21,941 bases of DNA from Pseudomonadota bacterium. GTDB lineage: Bacteria > Pseudomonadota > Alphaproteobacteria > Rhizobiales > Devosiaceae. This document shows, in pieces, positions 1-7,782 of the stretch (the first letter of the stretch is position 1; every line of letters begins with the position of its first letter). The translations under genes were made by a program, and so were the position numbers. The notes under the pieces were generated by a model. It was not told the DNA's origin. It saw only the letters and a program-made list of their open reading frames with translations, and did not search any database. Location of the stretch: NCBI GenBank assembly GCA_023393475.1, contig JAEWLC010000108.1, forward strand, positions 1 through 21,941. The letters run 5' to 3'.

Positions 1-2
1 TA

Positions 3-206
3 TCGACGCCGGCTTCTCGCATTCGTGCAGGTGCGTTGGCTTGCGCAGGGGCCGGACTTGTTCTCTTGTGGGGTGTCTTGCGGCCGATAGGTTCGTCGAT
101 CGCGGCGGTTGAGTCGGGAGAAGTTGATGCGTGTTGCCGCTCGGGTTTTGGCGTCTCTGGTGCTGGCGATGCTCGCGGTTCCGACTGTATGGGCCAAGGG
201 GCCTGA
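3..206 (+). CDS. Possible 3' end of a DUF2065-like small membrane protein (partial)
   Basis: This reading frame is open from the window edge to a TGA at 204-206, so the gene would begin before the window. Its first part reads as a hydrophobic segment ending in LVLLWGVLRP. That resembles the last membrane segment and basic end of DUF2065 proteins, which in many alphaproteobacteria lie between hflC and the Do protease gene. The order (small membrane protein just before degP) supports this. Against it, the frame runs about 80 bases into degP and its last 40 residues are not DUF2065-like. It could be chance coding in a GC-rich sequence or a frameshifted end. Identity is inference and confidence is low. 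Confidence 0.28.
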   Translation, partial: STPASRIRAGALACAGAGLVLLWGVLRPIGSSIAAVESGEVDACCRSGFGVSGAGDARGSDCMGQGA

Positions 207-1614
207 ATCGGTCGCCGGCCTTGCCGAGGTCCTGTCGCCGGCCGTGGTCAACATCGGCACATCGCGGCGGGTGCCGGGCGGAGGGGGCGTACCGTTCCCC
301 GACCTGCCGGACGGTTCGCCACTCGAAGAATTCTTCAACGAACACAACCCGAATGACGGGCTTGGCGAGGAGCAGATGCAGGAGGCGCGCAGCCTTGGCT
401 CGGGCTTCATCATCTCCGCCGACGGCGTCGTCGTCACCAACAACCATGTCATCGAGGGCGCAGAGGAGATCGACGTCTACCTGACCGACGGCACGCGGCT
501 GCCTGCCAAGATCATCGGCGCGGACGCCAAGACGGACCTGGCAGTGCTGAAGGTCGAGGCAGCGGGCGACCTGCCGTTCGTCGAGTTCGGCAACAGCGAT
601 ACGGCCGTGGTGGGCGATTGGGTCATGGCGATCGGCAACCCGTTCGGCCTCGGTGGGTCGGTGACCATCGGCATCGTGTCGGCGCGCAACCGCGATATCC
701 AGTCGGGGCCCTACGACCAGTTCATCCAGACCGACGCCGCCATCAATCAGGGGAATTCTGGCGGCCCGCTGTTCGACATGGACGGCAAGGTGATCGGCAT
801 CAATACGGCTATCATCGCCCGCGGCGGCTCGTCGCTTGGCATCGGCTTTGCGGTGCCGGGCAACCTGGCGAAGCCCGTGATCGACCAGTTGGCCGAGTTC
901 GGCGAGACGCGCCGGGGCTGGCTTGGTGTTGGTATCCAAGAGGTCAGCGAGGACATCGCATCGAGCCTCGGCCTCAAGAACACAGCCGGAGCCCTTGTGA
1001 TCGACGTGACCAAGGGCGGTCCGTCGGAGGGCAAGGTGATCGAAGGCGACATCATCCTCGAGTTCGACGGCAAGATCATCGCGCGCATGCGCGACCTGCC
1101 GCGCGTGGTCGCCGAAACGGCGGTGGGCAAGGCGGTGCCGGTAAAGGTGCTGCGCGATGGCAAGGAAGAGACGCTCGACGTGACCCTTGGCCGCCTGGAG
1201 TTGGGCGAGCAATTGATCGCGAACAATGGGGCCAGTCCGGCGCCAGACGCGGTGCCGCCGGCAGCGGGCACTCCAGAGGATAGCGCGGCCGAAGTAGAGG
1301 CCGTGACCCCTGCGTTGCCCGATATGGTGGGCTTCGATGTGGCGCCGCTCGACGACGCGAAGCGTTCCGAGTTCGGCATTGCTCCCGAGCAGAGCGGGAT
1401 TGTGGTGACCGACGTCAAGGGCGGCACGGATGCCTATCAGAAGGGCTTCATCCCCGGCTTGATCGTGACCGAGGTCAACCAGAAGGCGATCGGCACGGTG
1501 GACGAGCTAACGGCTCTCGTCGGCGAGGCCAAGGAAGCGGGGCGGCCGGCAGTGCTGTTCAAGGTGACGGATCCCACGGGGACCAGCCGGTTCATCGCCG
1601 TGCGGCTCGGCTAG
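127..1614 (+). CDS. degP: Do/HtrA-family periplasmic serine endopeptidase (DegP-like)
   Basis: This is an ATP-independent periplasmic protease/chaperone that handles misfolded envelope proteins. The ATG at 127 is preferred over the TTG at 109 because GGGAG at 116-120 is well spaced for it; the product is then 495 residues. A signal peptide with a hydrophobic core fills roughly residues 1-24 and ends near VWAKG. The S1C trypsin-like domain carries the full triad: His107 in TNNHVI, Asp137 in KTDLAVLK and Ser211 in GNSGGPLF. Two PDZ domains follow, at about 260-355 and 405-490, joined by an Ala/Pro/Glu-rich linker. That is the usual Do architecture and length. The stop overlaps the stop of the convergent acetyltransferase gene in a shared CTAG. 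Position next to serB is a typical rhizobial arrangement. Confidence 0.95.
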   Translation: MRVAARVLASLVLAMLAVPTVWAKGPESVAGLAEVLSPAVVNIGTSRRVPGGGGVPFPDLPDGSPLEEFFNEHNPNDGLGEEQMQEARSLGSGFIISADGVVVTNNHVIEGAEEIDVYLTDGTRLPAKIIGADAKTDLAVLKVEAAGDLPFVEFGNSDTAVVGDWVMAIGNPFGLGGSVTIGIVSARNRDIQSGPYDQFIQTDAAINQGNSGGPLFDMDGKVIGINTAIIARGGSSLGIGFAVPGNLAKPVIDQLAEFGETRRGWLGVGIQEVSEDIASSLGLKNTAGALVIDVTKGGPSEGKVIEGDIILEFDGKIIARMRDLPRVVAETAVGKAVPVKVLRDGKEETLDVTLGRLELGEQLIANNGASPAPDAVPPAAGTPEDSAAEVEAVTPALPDMVGFDVAPLDDAKRSEFGIAPEQSGIVVTDVKGGTDAYQKGFIPGLIVTEVNQKAIGTVDELTALVGEAKEAGRPAVLFKVTDPTGTSRFIAVRLG

Positions 1615-2156
1615 ATCGGGATACGCCGGTAGACGACATGAGGGCGCAGTGGATGACCGGGCGCCAGCTTCGGGTGTTCGAAGTCCGCAATTAGGTCGCG
1701 AACCATCCCGGCCTTCGACATGACGCGCTGGCTGGGCAGGTTGCCACGGAAGGTAAAGGCGACGATCTCGTCGAGGCGCAGCGCCTCGAAGCCATAGTCA
1801 AGGTACGCGCGGGCGCCCTCCGGCGCGAGGCCCTGGCCCCAGAAGGCGCGATCGAACTGCCAGCCAATCTCGACCAGCGGATTGCCGCGAATGGCGGCGC
1901 GCGTCTCGTCCGGGATGTAGCCGAGGCCGATCAGGCCAACGAACTGGCCGGTGGACTTGAGTTCGGCGGCCCCGAAGTGGAAGCCGACTTCGGCCTGTCG
2001 GGTGAGTGCGAAATCCAGCTGGGCGCCAGCCTGTTCGCGGGTGAGGACGGTGGGATAGAAGCGCCGCACTTCGGGATCGCCGAGAATAGCCGCGAGCGGC
2101 TCTCGATCGCTTGCCTGCCAGTGGCGGAGGATCAGCCGATCGGTCTCGATCCTCAC
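1611..2156 (-). CDS. GNAT-family N-acetyltransferase (RimJ/RimL-like)
   Basis: This 181-residue protein starts ETDRLILRHW, the typical opening of the Acetyltransf_3 (RimJ/RimL-type) group. That group transfers acetyl from acetyl-CoA to protein N-termini or small amines. The acetyl-CoA-binding motif A is visible as FWGQGLAPEG near residues 110-119, followed by YLDYGFEALRLDEIVAFT and the NLPSQRVMSKAGM segment of the family. The start is a GTG that overlaps the serB stop in GTGA (2153-2156), so translation is probably coupled to serB and both share a transcript. The substrate cannot be told from sequence, and a link to serine metabolism is only suggested by position. The 3' end overlaps degP by four bases. 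Confidence 0.88.
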   Translation of the reverse strand: MRIETDRLILRHWQASDREPLAAILGDPEVRRFYPTVLTREQAGAQLDFALTRQAEVGFHFGAAELKSTGQFVGLIGLGYIPDETRAAIRGNPLVEIGWQFDRAFWGQGLAPEGARAYLDYGFEALRLDEIVAFTFRGNLPSQRVMSKAGMVRDLIADFEHPKLAPGHPLRPHVVYRRIPI

Positions 2157-3025
2157 CTTACGATGTCCTCTTCCTCATAACCCTGCAGGTAGAGCAGGGC
2201 GGTGAGATCGCCGTGGTCGATCTTCACGTCGGCCTCGGCGGCGACATGCGGCTTGGCGTGCAGGGCGACGCCAATGCCGGCGGCCTTGATCATGTCGAGG
2301 TCGTTGGCCCCATCGCCCACGGCCATGGTCGCCGACATAGGCAGGTTGCGCTCGGCGGCCAGTTCCTGCAGGCGGCGCAGCTTGGTGGCCTTGTCGACGA
2401 TGGGATCAGCGACGGTGCCCGTGAGGCGGTCGCCGTCGAATTCGAGCACATTGGCGATGGCTTCATCGAAGCCGATGCGCTTGGCGAAGTAGTCGGCGAA
2501 GAAGGTGAAGCCGCCCGAGACCAGCGAGGTCGCGGCACCATAAGCCTTCATGGTGTGGACGAGGGCGCGCCCGCCCGGGGCGAGGGTGATGCGCTCGCGG
2601 CGAATCTCCTCTATGACGCGGCGCTCGAGGCCCTTGATGAGGCCGACTCGCGTGCGCAACGCCTGCTCGAAATCGAGCTCTCCGTTCATGGCGCGCTCGG
2701 TGATCGCGGCGACTTCGGCCTTGATCCCAACGGCATCAGCCAGTTCGTCGATGCATTCCTGCTCGATCATGGTCGAATCCATGTCGGCGACGAGCACCTG
2801 CTTGCGGCGGTTCTGAGAGGACACAAGCGCCGCGTCGACCGCGCGGCGGCCAATGACGTTGCGGGCAATGCCTACCGGCGCCTGTGCCTTGGGGTTGTGA
2901 ATCTCACACGCGATGCGTTGGTGCAGCCAGTTGATCTCGCCACCCGTCTCGTGCTGGATCGCCGCGACCAGGGTCGAGTCAAGCGCGGGGTCGGCCGGAT
3001 TGGCGATGAGGCAGAGAATGGTCAT
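2153..3025 (-). CDS. serB: Phosphoserine phosphatase SerB
   Basis: The last step of serine synthesis: it hydrolyses O-phospho-L-serine to L-serine in the cytoplasm. The 290-residue protein has an N-terminal domain of about 70 residues and then a HAD-like phosphatase domain. HAD motif I is DMDST at residues 81-85, with Asp81 the nucleophile and Asp83 the general acid. Motif II is the serine in SLVSGGF (about 167-173), and motif IV is GDGAND (238-243). The cap segment with RTRVGLIKGL is typical of SerB. It is the first gene of a two-gene operon with the acetyltransferase. It diverges from miaA with only 27 bases between start codons, so each promoter probably lies inside the other gene's 5' end. 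The serB/miaA pair is common in rhizobial genomes. Confidence 0.96.
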   Translation of the reverse strand: MTILCLIANPADPALDSTLVAAIQHETGGEINWLHQRIACEIHNPKAQAPVGIARNVIGRRAVDAALVSSQNRRKQVLVADMDSTMIEQECIDELADAVGIKAEVAAITERAMNGELDFEQALRTRVGLIKGLERRVIEEIRRERITLAPGGRALVHTMKAYGAATSLVSGGFTFFADYFAKRIGFDEAIANVLEFDGDRLTGTVADPIVDKATKLRRLQELAAERNLPMSATMAVGDGANDLDMIKAAGIGVALHAKPHVAAEADVKIDHGDLTALLYLQGYEEEDIVR

Positions 3026-3052
3026 TGGAATGGACGGAGACGCCTGAGAGGA

Positions 3053-3934
3053 ATGGCCAAAAGCCCGGAAAAGCGAGCGGTGTTGATAGCGGGTTCGACT
3101 GCCAGCGGCAAGTCGGCGCTGGCGCTCGCGATCGCGCGCGAGCAGGGCGGCGTGGTGGTCAACACCGACGCGCTACAGGTCTATGAGGTGCTGCGGCTGC
3201 TTACCGCTCGGCCATCTGAGATCGAGATGGGCGACGTGCCGCACCGGCTCTATGGCGTGGTGTCGCCGGCGGTTCGCTTCTCGACCGGTGGCTGGGCACG
3301 GGCCGCGGCGCAGATCATTGCCGAGGAAGGCGACCGGCTGCTGATCTTCGTGGGCGGCACGGGGCTCTATTTCGAGGCGCTGACGACAGGTTTCGCTGAT
3401 GTGCCGGAGGTTCCGCCCGAGGCGGTCGCCGCGGCGGAGGCAGAGGTCGCAGGGCTTGATCGGGAAGGGCGGGGGCGCCTGATCGCGGCGCGCGACCCGG
3501 TAGTGGCGTCACGCCTCAGGGCGCCGGACCCACAGCGGGTGGTCCGCGCGCTGGCCGTGCTGAACGCGACGGGACGGTCGCTGGCGTCCTTCCAGGACGA
3601 GGCGCAGCGCGGGTTGCTCGAGGGATTCGAGATCGAGCGGATGGTGCTCAATCCGGATCGCGAGGTGCTGCGCCAGCGGATCGCCCTACGGTTCGAGGCG
3701 ATGTTCGCGCAGGGGGCGATCGAGGAGGTCGAGGCGTTGCTGGCGCTCGATCTCGATCCGAGCCTGCCGGCGATGAAGGCGATTGGCGTCCCGGAGATCG
3801 CGGCGATGCTGCGGGGGGAGATTGAGGAAGACGACGCGATCGAGCGCGCGGTGATTGCGACACGGCAATATGCCAAGCGCCAGCGCACATGGTACCGCAA
3901 TCGCATGGCCGACTGGAACTGGATCACCCCCTAG
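3053..3934 (+). CDS. miaA: tRNA dimethylallyltransferase MiaA
   Basis: It transfers a dimethylallyl group to N6 of A37 in tRNAs that read UNN codons. The ATG at 3053 gives 293 residues, the usual length, with family similarity from residue 9 (AVLIAG). The frame continues open upstream, but that stretch is antisense to serB and has no family similarity. The P-loop is GSTASGKS (14-21). Most MiaA proteins have GPTASGKS, so Pro is replaced by Ser15. The usual DSMQVY substrate motif reads DALQVY (39-44). The FVGGTGLYFEAL, MKAIGVPEI and RQYAKRQRTWYR motifs are intact. A GAGAGG lies very close to the ATG. The gene ends in a four-base CTAG overlap with the convergent MATE gene. The two substitutions do not look inactivating. 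Confidence 0.94.
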   Translation: MAKSPEKRAVLIAGSTASGKSALALAIAREQGGVVVNTDALQVYEVLRLLTARPSEIEMGDVPHRLYGVVSPAVRFSTGGWARAAAQIIAEEGDRLLIFVGGTGLYFEALTTGFADVPEVPPEAVAAAEAEVAGLDREGRGRLIAARDPVVASRLRAPDPQRVVRALAVLNATGRSLASFQDEAQRGLLEGFEIERMVLNPDREVLRQRIALRFEAMFAQGAIEEVEALLALDLDPSLPAMKAIGVPEIAAMLRGEIEEDDAIERAVIATRQYAKRQRTWYRNRMADWNWITP

Positions 3935-5346
3935 GCGGGGATGCCCTTGAGCAGCCCCAGCCGCTCGCGCATGGCGAAGCGCGTCAATAGCAGCACCGCG
4001 ACGAAGGCGAGGCCGGTGGCGAGGCCAAGCCAGATGCCGGTGCCGCGCCATCCGACGACAAAGCCCAGCACATAGGCGGTGGGGAGGCCGACGAACCAGT
4101 AGCCGAAGATCGCCAGGAGGCTGGGCGTTCGGGTGTCGCTCAACCCTCGCAATGCGTGCGCGGCAACGACCTGCGCGCCATCGGCGAGCTGGAACAGCCC
4201 GGCGATACCGAGGAACGTCGCGGCGAGCATCAGCGCGTTCGTGTTGTCGGGATTGCGGCTGTCGAGGAAGACCGCGACCAGCCAATGGGGCGCGATCAGG
4301 AACAGCGATGCCGTAAGGGTCATGAAGCCGACGCCGAGCACCACCGCCATCCAGCCTGCCTTTCGGACGCCTTCGGCATCTCCGCGGCCGTACGCGAGGC
4401 CAACGCGAACTGTGCAGGCCATGCCCAGGCCGAGCGGCACCATGAAGGCGGTCGCTGCGAGTTGCAGCGCCACTGCATGCGCAGCAGTCTCGTCGGTACC
4501 GAGCAGGCCCATCAGGATGGCCGCGACGGAGAACAGGCCGACCTCGGCGGCAACGGTGAGGCCGATCGGGAGACCAACCTTGAGGATCTCGAAGAAGCGC
4601 GGCCAATCGGGCTTCAGGAAGCGTACGAGGACATGGAAGCGCTTGAGCTTCCTGTGCGTCAGGACGTAGCCGAGCAGCGCCAGGAACATGATGATGTTCA
4701 CGATGCCCGTGGCGATCGCCGCGCCGCGCAGCTCGAGACGCGGGAAGTCGAAGTGGCCAAAGATCAGTGTGTAGGCGATGCCGGCGTTGGCGATAACGCC
4801 GATGACCGTCACGAACAGGATCACCCGCGTTGCGGCGAATGCCGAGAGAAACGAGCGCACCACCATGATGCCAAGCGCCGGATACAGCATCCAGAACCCG
4901 GCCTGGATGTAGGATTCAGCAAGCTCGGTAGTATGCGGATCCTGCCCGAGCGCGAGGTAGATCGGCTTGATGCTGAGGACGATCGGGACGAGCAGCGTCG
5001 ATACGGCAATAGCAAGCCAGAAGCCCTGGCGAACGATGCGGCGCACCGCCTTCGTATCGCCCCTCCCGCGCGCCTGCGCCACAAGGGGAGCCACCGCGCC
5101 GACAATGCCGATGCCCGTCAACTGGAAGGGCATGAAGAAGGCACCAGCGAGGGTTCCGGCAGCCAGATATTGCGGTCCTAGCCACCCCATAAGCACGACA
5201 TCCGTCGTAAAAAGGAGATTCTGGGCCAATTGCGCGATGATCAGCGGCCATGCCAGACTGAAGCTGGCCCGGAATTCATCGGTCCAACCTGATGGGGAAC
5301 GGGGGATGTCGATGCCGGATGCCGGCACCGTGCGAGGGTCGTTCAT
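3931..5346 (-). CDS. MATE-family (NorM-like) multidrug efflux transporter
   Basis: An inner-membrane antiporter of the MATE family, exporting drugs or metabolites in exchange for Na+ or H+. From the ATG at 5346 it has 471 residues, the usual family length, with a run of hydrophobic segments consistent with 12 helices in two similar halves. Family signatures include WPLIIAQLAQNLLFTTDVVL in the first helix, VAPLVAQARGRGD near residue 80, and the matching MACTVRVGLAYGRGDAEGVR in the second half. The frame stays open further upstream, but that part runs into the divergent lipoprotein gene and is not MATE-like. The Shine-Dalgarno is weak, and an ATG at 5376 is an alternative. Substrates are unknown. 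It is convergent with miaA and divergent from the glycine-zipper gene. Confidence 0.93.
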   Translation of the reverse strand: MNDPRTVPASGIDIPRSPSGWTDEFRASFSLAWPLIIAQLAQNLLFTTDVVLMGWLGPQYLAAGTLAGAFFMPFQLTGIGIVGAVAPLVAQARGRGDTKAVRRIVRQGFWLAIAVSTLLVPIVLSIKPIYLALGQDPHTTELAESYIQAGFWMLYPALGIMVVRSFLSAFAATRVILFVTVIGVIANAGIAYTLIFGHFDFPRLELRGAAIATGIVNIIMFLALLGYVLTHRKLKRFHVLVRFLKPDWPRFFEILKVGLPIGLTVAAEVGLFSVAAILMGLLGTDETAAHAVALQLAATAFMVPLGLGMACTVRVGLAYGRGDAEGVRKAGWMAVVLGVGFMTLTASLFLIAPHWLVAVFLDSRNPDNTNALMLAATFLGIAGLFQLADGAQVVAAHALRGLSDTRTPSLLAIFGYWFVGLPTAYVLGFVVGWRGTGIWLGLATGLAFVAVLLLTRFAMRERLGLLKGIPA

Positions 5347-5405
5347 CTTGGTGTTCCGATCGCGGGCCGGAGCCATAGCCCAATCAGAACACAGCCTCAA
5401 GCACG

Positions 5406-5430
5406 GGAACCAATTGTCGCTCCCCGCATT
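5406..5430 (+). promoter_or_regulatory. Candidate EcfG-type (general stress) promoter for the lipoprotein gene
   Basis: GGAAC at 5406-5410 is followed after 16 bases by CATT at 5427-5430. The known alphaproteobacterial EcfG consensus is GGAAC, 16-17 bases, then CGTT, so one of nine key bases differs. The implied start of transcription is about 35-40 bases before the lipoprotein ATG. Such a short pattern can occur by chance. Confidence 0.3.
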
Positions 5431-5473
5431 TCCGCTTCGGGCTCGCATAACCAAAACCGCCCGGAGGGTACTC

Positions 5474-5758
5474 ATGCGTAAAATTCTGTCCATCGCCGTG
5501 GTGCTGACTGCGTCGCTCTCGCTTGCTGCGTGCTCGACGACTGAGAGGACGGCAAGCACTGGCGCCATCGCCGGTGGCATTATCGGTGGTGTCACCACCG
5601 GCACTGTTGGTGGCGCTGCCGCCGGTGCCGTGATCGGTGGCGTTACCGGTGCAGTCGCGGGCCAGTTGCTCGGCCGCTACGACCGCGACCCCACCAAGTG
5701 CGTTTGGGAAGATCGCAATGGCCGTCGCTACATCGCGGAATGCTCTCCGCGCGGCTGA
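5474..5758 (+). CDS. Small glycine-zipper (17 kDa antigen-like) lipoprotein
   Basis: A 94-residue predicted outer-membrane or periplasmic lipoprotein. The signal peptide MRKILSIAVVLTASLSLAAC ends in a lipobox with the acylated cysteine at residue 20. Residues about 28-66 form a glycine-zipper with repeated GG and AGA spacing (AIAGGIIGGVTTGTVGG, then AGAVIGGVTGAVAGQLLG), as in the rickettsial 17 kDa antigen/2TM family. A short C-terminal part has CVWEDRNGRRYIAEC, whose two cysteines could pair. The start has a strong GGAGGG Shine-Dalgarno at 5463-5468. It is a single-gene unit with a possible stress promoter and a strong terminator. The function of this family is not well defined; a structural role in the envelope is likely. 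Confidence 0.88.
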   Translation: MRKILSIAVVLTASLSLAACSTTERTASTGAIAGGIIGGVTTGTVGGAAAGAVIGGVTGAVAGQLLGRYDRDPTKCVWEDRNGRRYIAECSPRG

Positions 5759-5778
5759 AATCGCTGATCTATTCAAAG

Positions 5779-5807
5779 AGGGCCCGGCATGTTGCCGGGC
5801 CCTTCTT
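5779..5807. terminator. Strong hairpin terminator after the lipoprotein gene, possibly bidirectional
   Basis: An 11-base perfect stem (arms AGGGCCCGGCA at 5779-5789 and its complement at 5793-5803) with a three-base TGT loop is followed by a T-rich stretch. It lies between the lipoprotein stop and the convergent motB stop. The reverse strand also has a short T run, so it may serve both genes. Confidence 0.85.
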
Positions 5808-5812
5808 GCTTG

Positions 5813-6727
5813 TCAGGGCTTCAGGTCGGCCGGTACCGGCGGTGCCTGATACTTCACGGTGATCTGCACGCGGCCGTTGCCTGCGAGATAGGGATCGTTC
5901 GGGAATAGCGGATCGGCCGTCGCCTCACCTACAACCGACTGAATGCGGTCATCCGAGAGGCCAAACTCACCGAGGATCGCGCGGGCCGCGTTGGCGCGAT
6001 CGGACGACAGGTCCCAGGCGCCGTAGCGCGGGTTGGGATAAGCCGCGCCTGCCGCGGTATGACCCGAGATTTCGATCGGGCTGGAGAGCTTCTGCAGGAT
6101 TGGCGCTAGGACTGCGATGGCCTTCCGCGTCGTCTCGTAGGGATATTTCGAGCCTTCCGGGAACATTGGGCGGCCTTCCTGGTCGACGATCTGGATGTTT
6201 AGCCCTTCCTGCGTCTCCTCGACGAGGAGGCTGTCGGATACGGTCGTCAGGTCCGGGTTGGCCTGCCAGGCCTGCCGGATGCTGGCCGCGGCGCTGTGGA
6301 AGTCCTTGTTGAGCTTCGAGTTCATATCGACAGTCGACGCCAGAAGTGCGGACTTGATATTGCCGCCGTCCTCGTCGCTGCCGCCCTTGGCCTCGGTCTT
6401 GGGGCCGGCTTCGCTGCTCTCGGGCGCGGTCAGTGCGTCCTTGGTCGATTCCTGGCGGATCTTCGCCCCCTCTTCGGCCAGGGCCTGTCCGCCCATCACG
6501 CCGCCGGCACCGCTCGGGCTCTCACTGACATTGGGCGGCGCAAAGTAGTCGGCGAGACCCTTCTTCTGCTCCGGCGTGGTCATGCTGATGAGCCACAGCA
6601 GCAGGAAGAACGCCATCATGGCGGTCACGAAGTCGGCGTAGGCGATCTTCCATGCGCCACCGTGATGGGCGTGGGCGGCCTTCTTGACCCGCTTGATAAT
6701 GATCGGCTGGAGGTTGCCGTTGGCCAT
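5813..6727 (-). CDS. motB: Flagellar motor stator protein MotB
   Basis: The peptidoglycan-anchored half of the flagellar stator; with MotA it conducts ions to drive rotation. It has 304 residues. The short cytoplasmic N-terminus contains HGGAWKIAYADF, and a single membrane helix (about 28-48) carries the ion-binding Asp at residue 32 in YADFVTAMMAFFLLLWL, the same number as E. coli Asp32. A low-complexity linker (about 60-130) and an OmpA-like peptidoglycan-binding domain follow (about 175-295, with EISGHTAAG and LSSDRANAARAIL). The start lies 11 bases after the motA stop, with GAGGA upstream, so motA and motB are one operon. The ion is probably H+, by analogy with the family. The gene end faces the lipoprotein terminator. 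Confidence 0.95.
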   Translation of the reverse strand: MANGNLQPIIIKRVKKAAHAHHGGAWKIAYADFVTAMMAFFLLLWLISMTTPEQKKGLADYFAPPNVSESPSGAGGVMGGQALAEEGAKIRQESTKDALTAPESSEAGPKTEAKGGSDEDGGNIKSALLASTVDMNSKLNKDFHSAAASIRQAWQANPDLTTVSDSLLVEETQEGLNIQIVDQEGRPMFPEGSKYPYETTRKAIAVLAPILQKLSSPIEISGHTAAGAAYPNPRYGAWDLSSDRANAARAILGEFGLSDDRIQSVVGEATADPLFPNDPYLAGNGRVQITVKYQAPPVPADLKP

Positions 6728-6738
6728 GGTTCAGGTCC

Positions 6739-7602
6739 TCATGTGAGGGCAGGCAGGTTGGCTGTGGCCTCGTCGATTTCGGCGAAGGTCGGGCGCACTT
6801 CGCTCATCAGGGCCTTGCGGGCGAACTCGATGGCGATGGATGGGGCATAGCCCGACATATGGGCCAGGAGGCCCACCTTCATCGACAGGAAGTACTTGGC
6901 CTCGGCCTCGAAGATGTTCTTCAGCGATTGGGCCATGGGGCCGAAGAAGCCATAGGCGACGAACACACCGAGGAAGGTGCCCACGAGGGCGCCACCGATC
7001 ATGTGGCCGAGAACTTCCGGCGGCTCGCTGATCGAGCCCATGGTCTTGATCACGCCGAGCACGGCGGCGACGATGCCGAGGGCCGGTGTTCCGTCAGCCA
7101 GGGACTGCACTGCGCCGACGAGGCGATCGTTCTCCTGGTGATGGGTCTCGAGTTCCTCGTCCATGAGGGATTCCATCTCGTGGACGACGTTCGTGCCGAG
7201 CGTCACCATGCGGAGGTAATCGCACATGAAAACGACGGCGTGGTGGTTCTTCATGAACATCGGGAAGCGCTGGAAGATCGAGGATTCTTCCGGGTTTTCG
7301 ATGTGCTGTTCTAGGGCGAGGACGCCCTTGGCCTGCACCAGCTTGAACAGGGTGTACTGAAGCCCGAGAAGCTCGACGTAGGCTTCCTTGGTGTAGCGTG
7401 GGCCGCGAAACAGGATGCCGAAGATGCTGCCGGTCTGCCGCAGCACCGGGCCAGTGTTGCCGATGATGTAGGCGCCAAAGGCCGCGCCGAGAATGATGAC
7501 CGCCTCAAATGGCTGCAGCAGCACCTCGAGGTGCCCGCCCATGGCCACATAGCCGCCAATCACGCTGGCAAAGATAACAACAACACCGATAACAACACGC
7601 AT
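6739..7602 (-). CDS. motA: Flagellar motor stator protein MotA
   Basis: The membrane channel and torque-generating half of the flagellar stator. From the ATG at 7602 it has 287 residues, beginning MRVVIGVVVIFASVIGGYVA, which is the first membrane helix. The frame is open further upstream, but those 47 residues lack family character. Four membrane helices are seen (about 1-20, 30-50, 170-190, 200-222). Pro173 in GTPALGIVAAVLG and Pro222 in FFGPMAQSL match the conserved E. coli MotA prolines in number. Glu98 in the cytoplasmic loop matches the residue that contacts the rotor. No other flagellar gene is in the window, so this is a detached motAB pair. A CtrA-like box lies upstream. Confidence 0.95.
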   Translation of the reverse strand: MRVVIGVVVIFASVIGGYVAMGGHLEVLLQPFEAVIILGAAFGAYIIGNTGPVLRQTGSIFGILFRGPRYTKEAYVELLGLQYTLFKLVQAKGVLALEQHIENPEESSIFQRFPMFMKNHHAVVFMCDYLRMVTLGTNVVHEMESLMDEELETHHQENDRLVGAVQSLADGTPALGIVAAVLGVIKTMGSISEPPEVLGHMIGGALVGTFLGVFVAYGFFGPMAQSLKNIFEAEAKYFLSMKVGLLAHMSGYAPSIAIEFARKALMSEVRPTFAEIDEATANLPALT

Positions 7603-7721
7603 GCGGCGCCTGGCCCCAAACTTACACCTGGTTCCGGATGCACCTGCCGTCGCGACTGGCCGATGCCCGTGAACCCAACAAACCCGCTTCTGCGAGACAC
7701 CTTCAGCATCGCTCCGGATGC

Positions 7722-7742
7722 TGCTGCCGCAATTCGGCAGCA
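7722..7742. repeat. Inverted repeat in the motA upstream region
   Basis: Perfect 8-base arms TGCTGCCG (7722-7729) and CGGCAGCA (7735-7742) are separated by five bases. There is no T run on either side, so a terminator is unlikely. It could be an operator or an RNA hairpin in the motA 5' leader. Confidence 0.5.
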
Positions 7743-7782
7743 ACGGGTGCAGTACGCGCTGGTCGTACTGTCGTATGCCCGC

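Noticed and set aside
2111..3052. N-terminal extension of miaA through the serB region
   Set aside because: It is antisense to serB; MiaA similarity begins only after the ATG at 3053.
5347..5604. N-terminal extension of the MATE protein by 86 residues
   Set aside because: It overlaps the divergent lipoprotein gene and has no transporter character; the ATG at 5346 gives the normal length.
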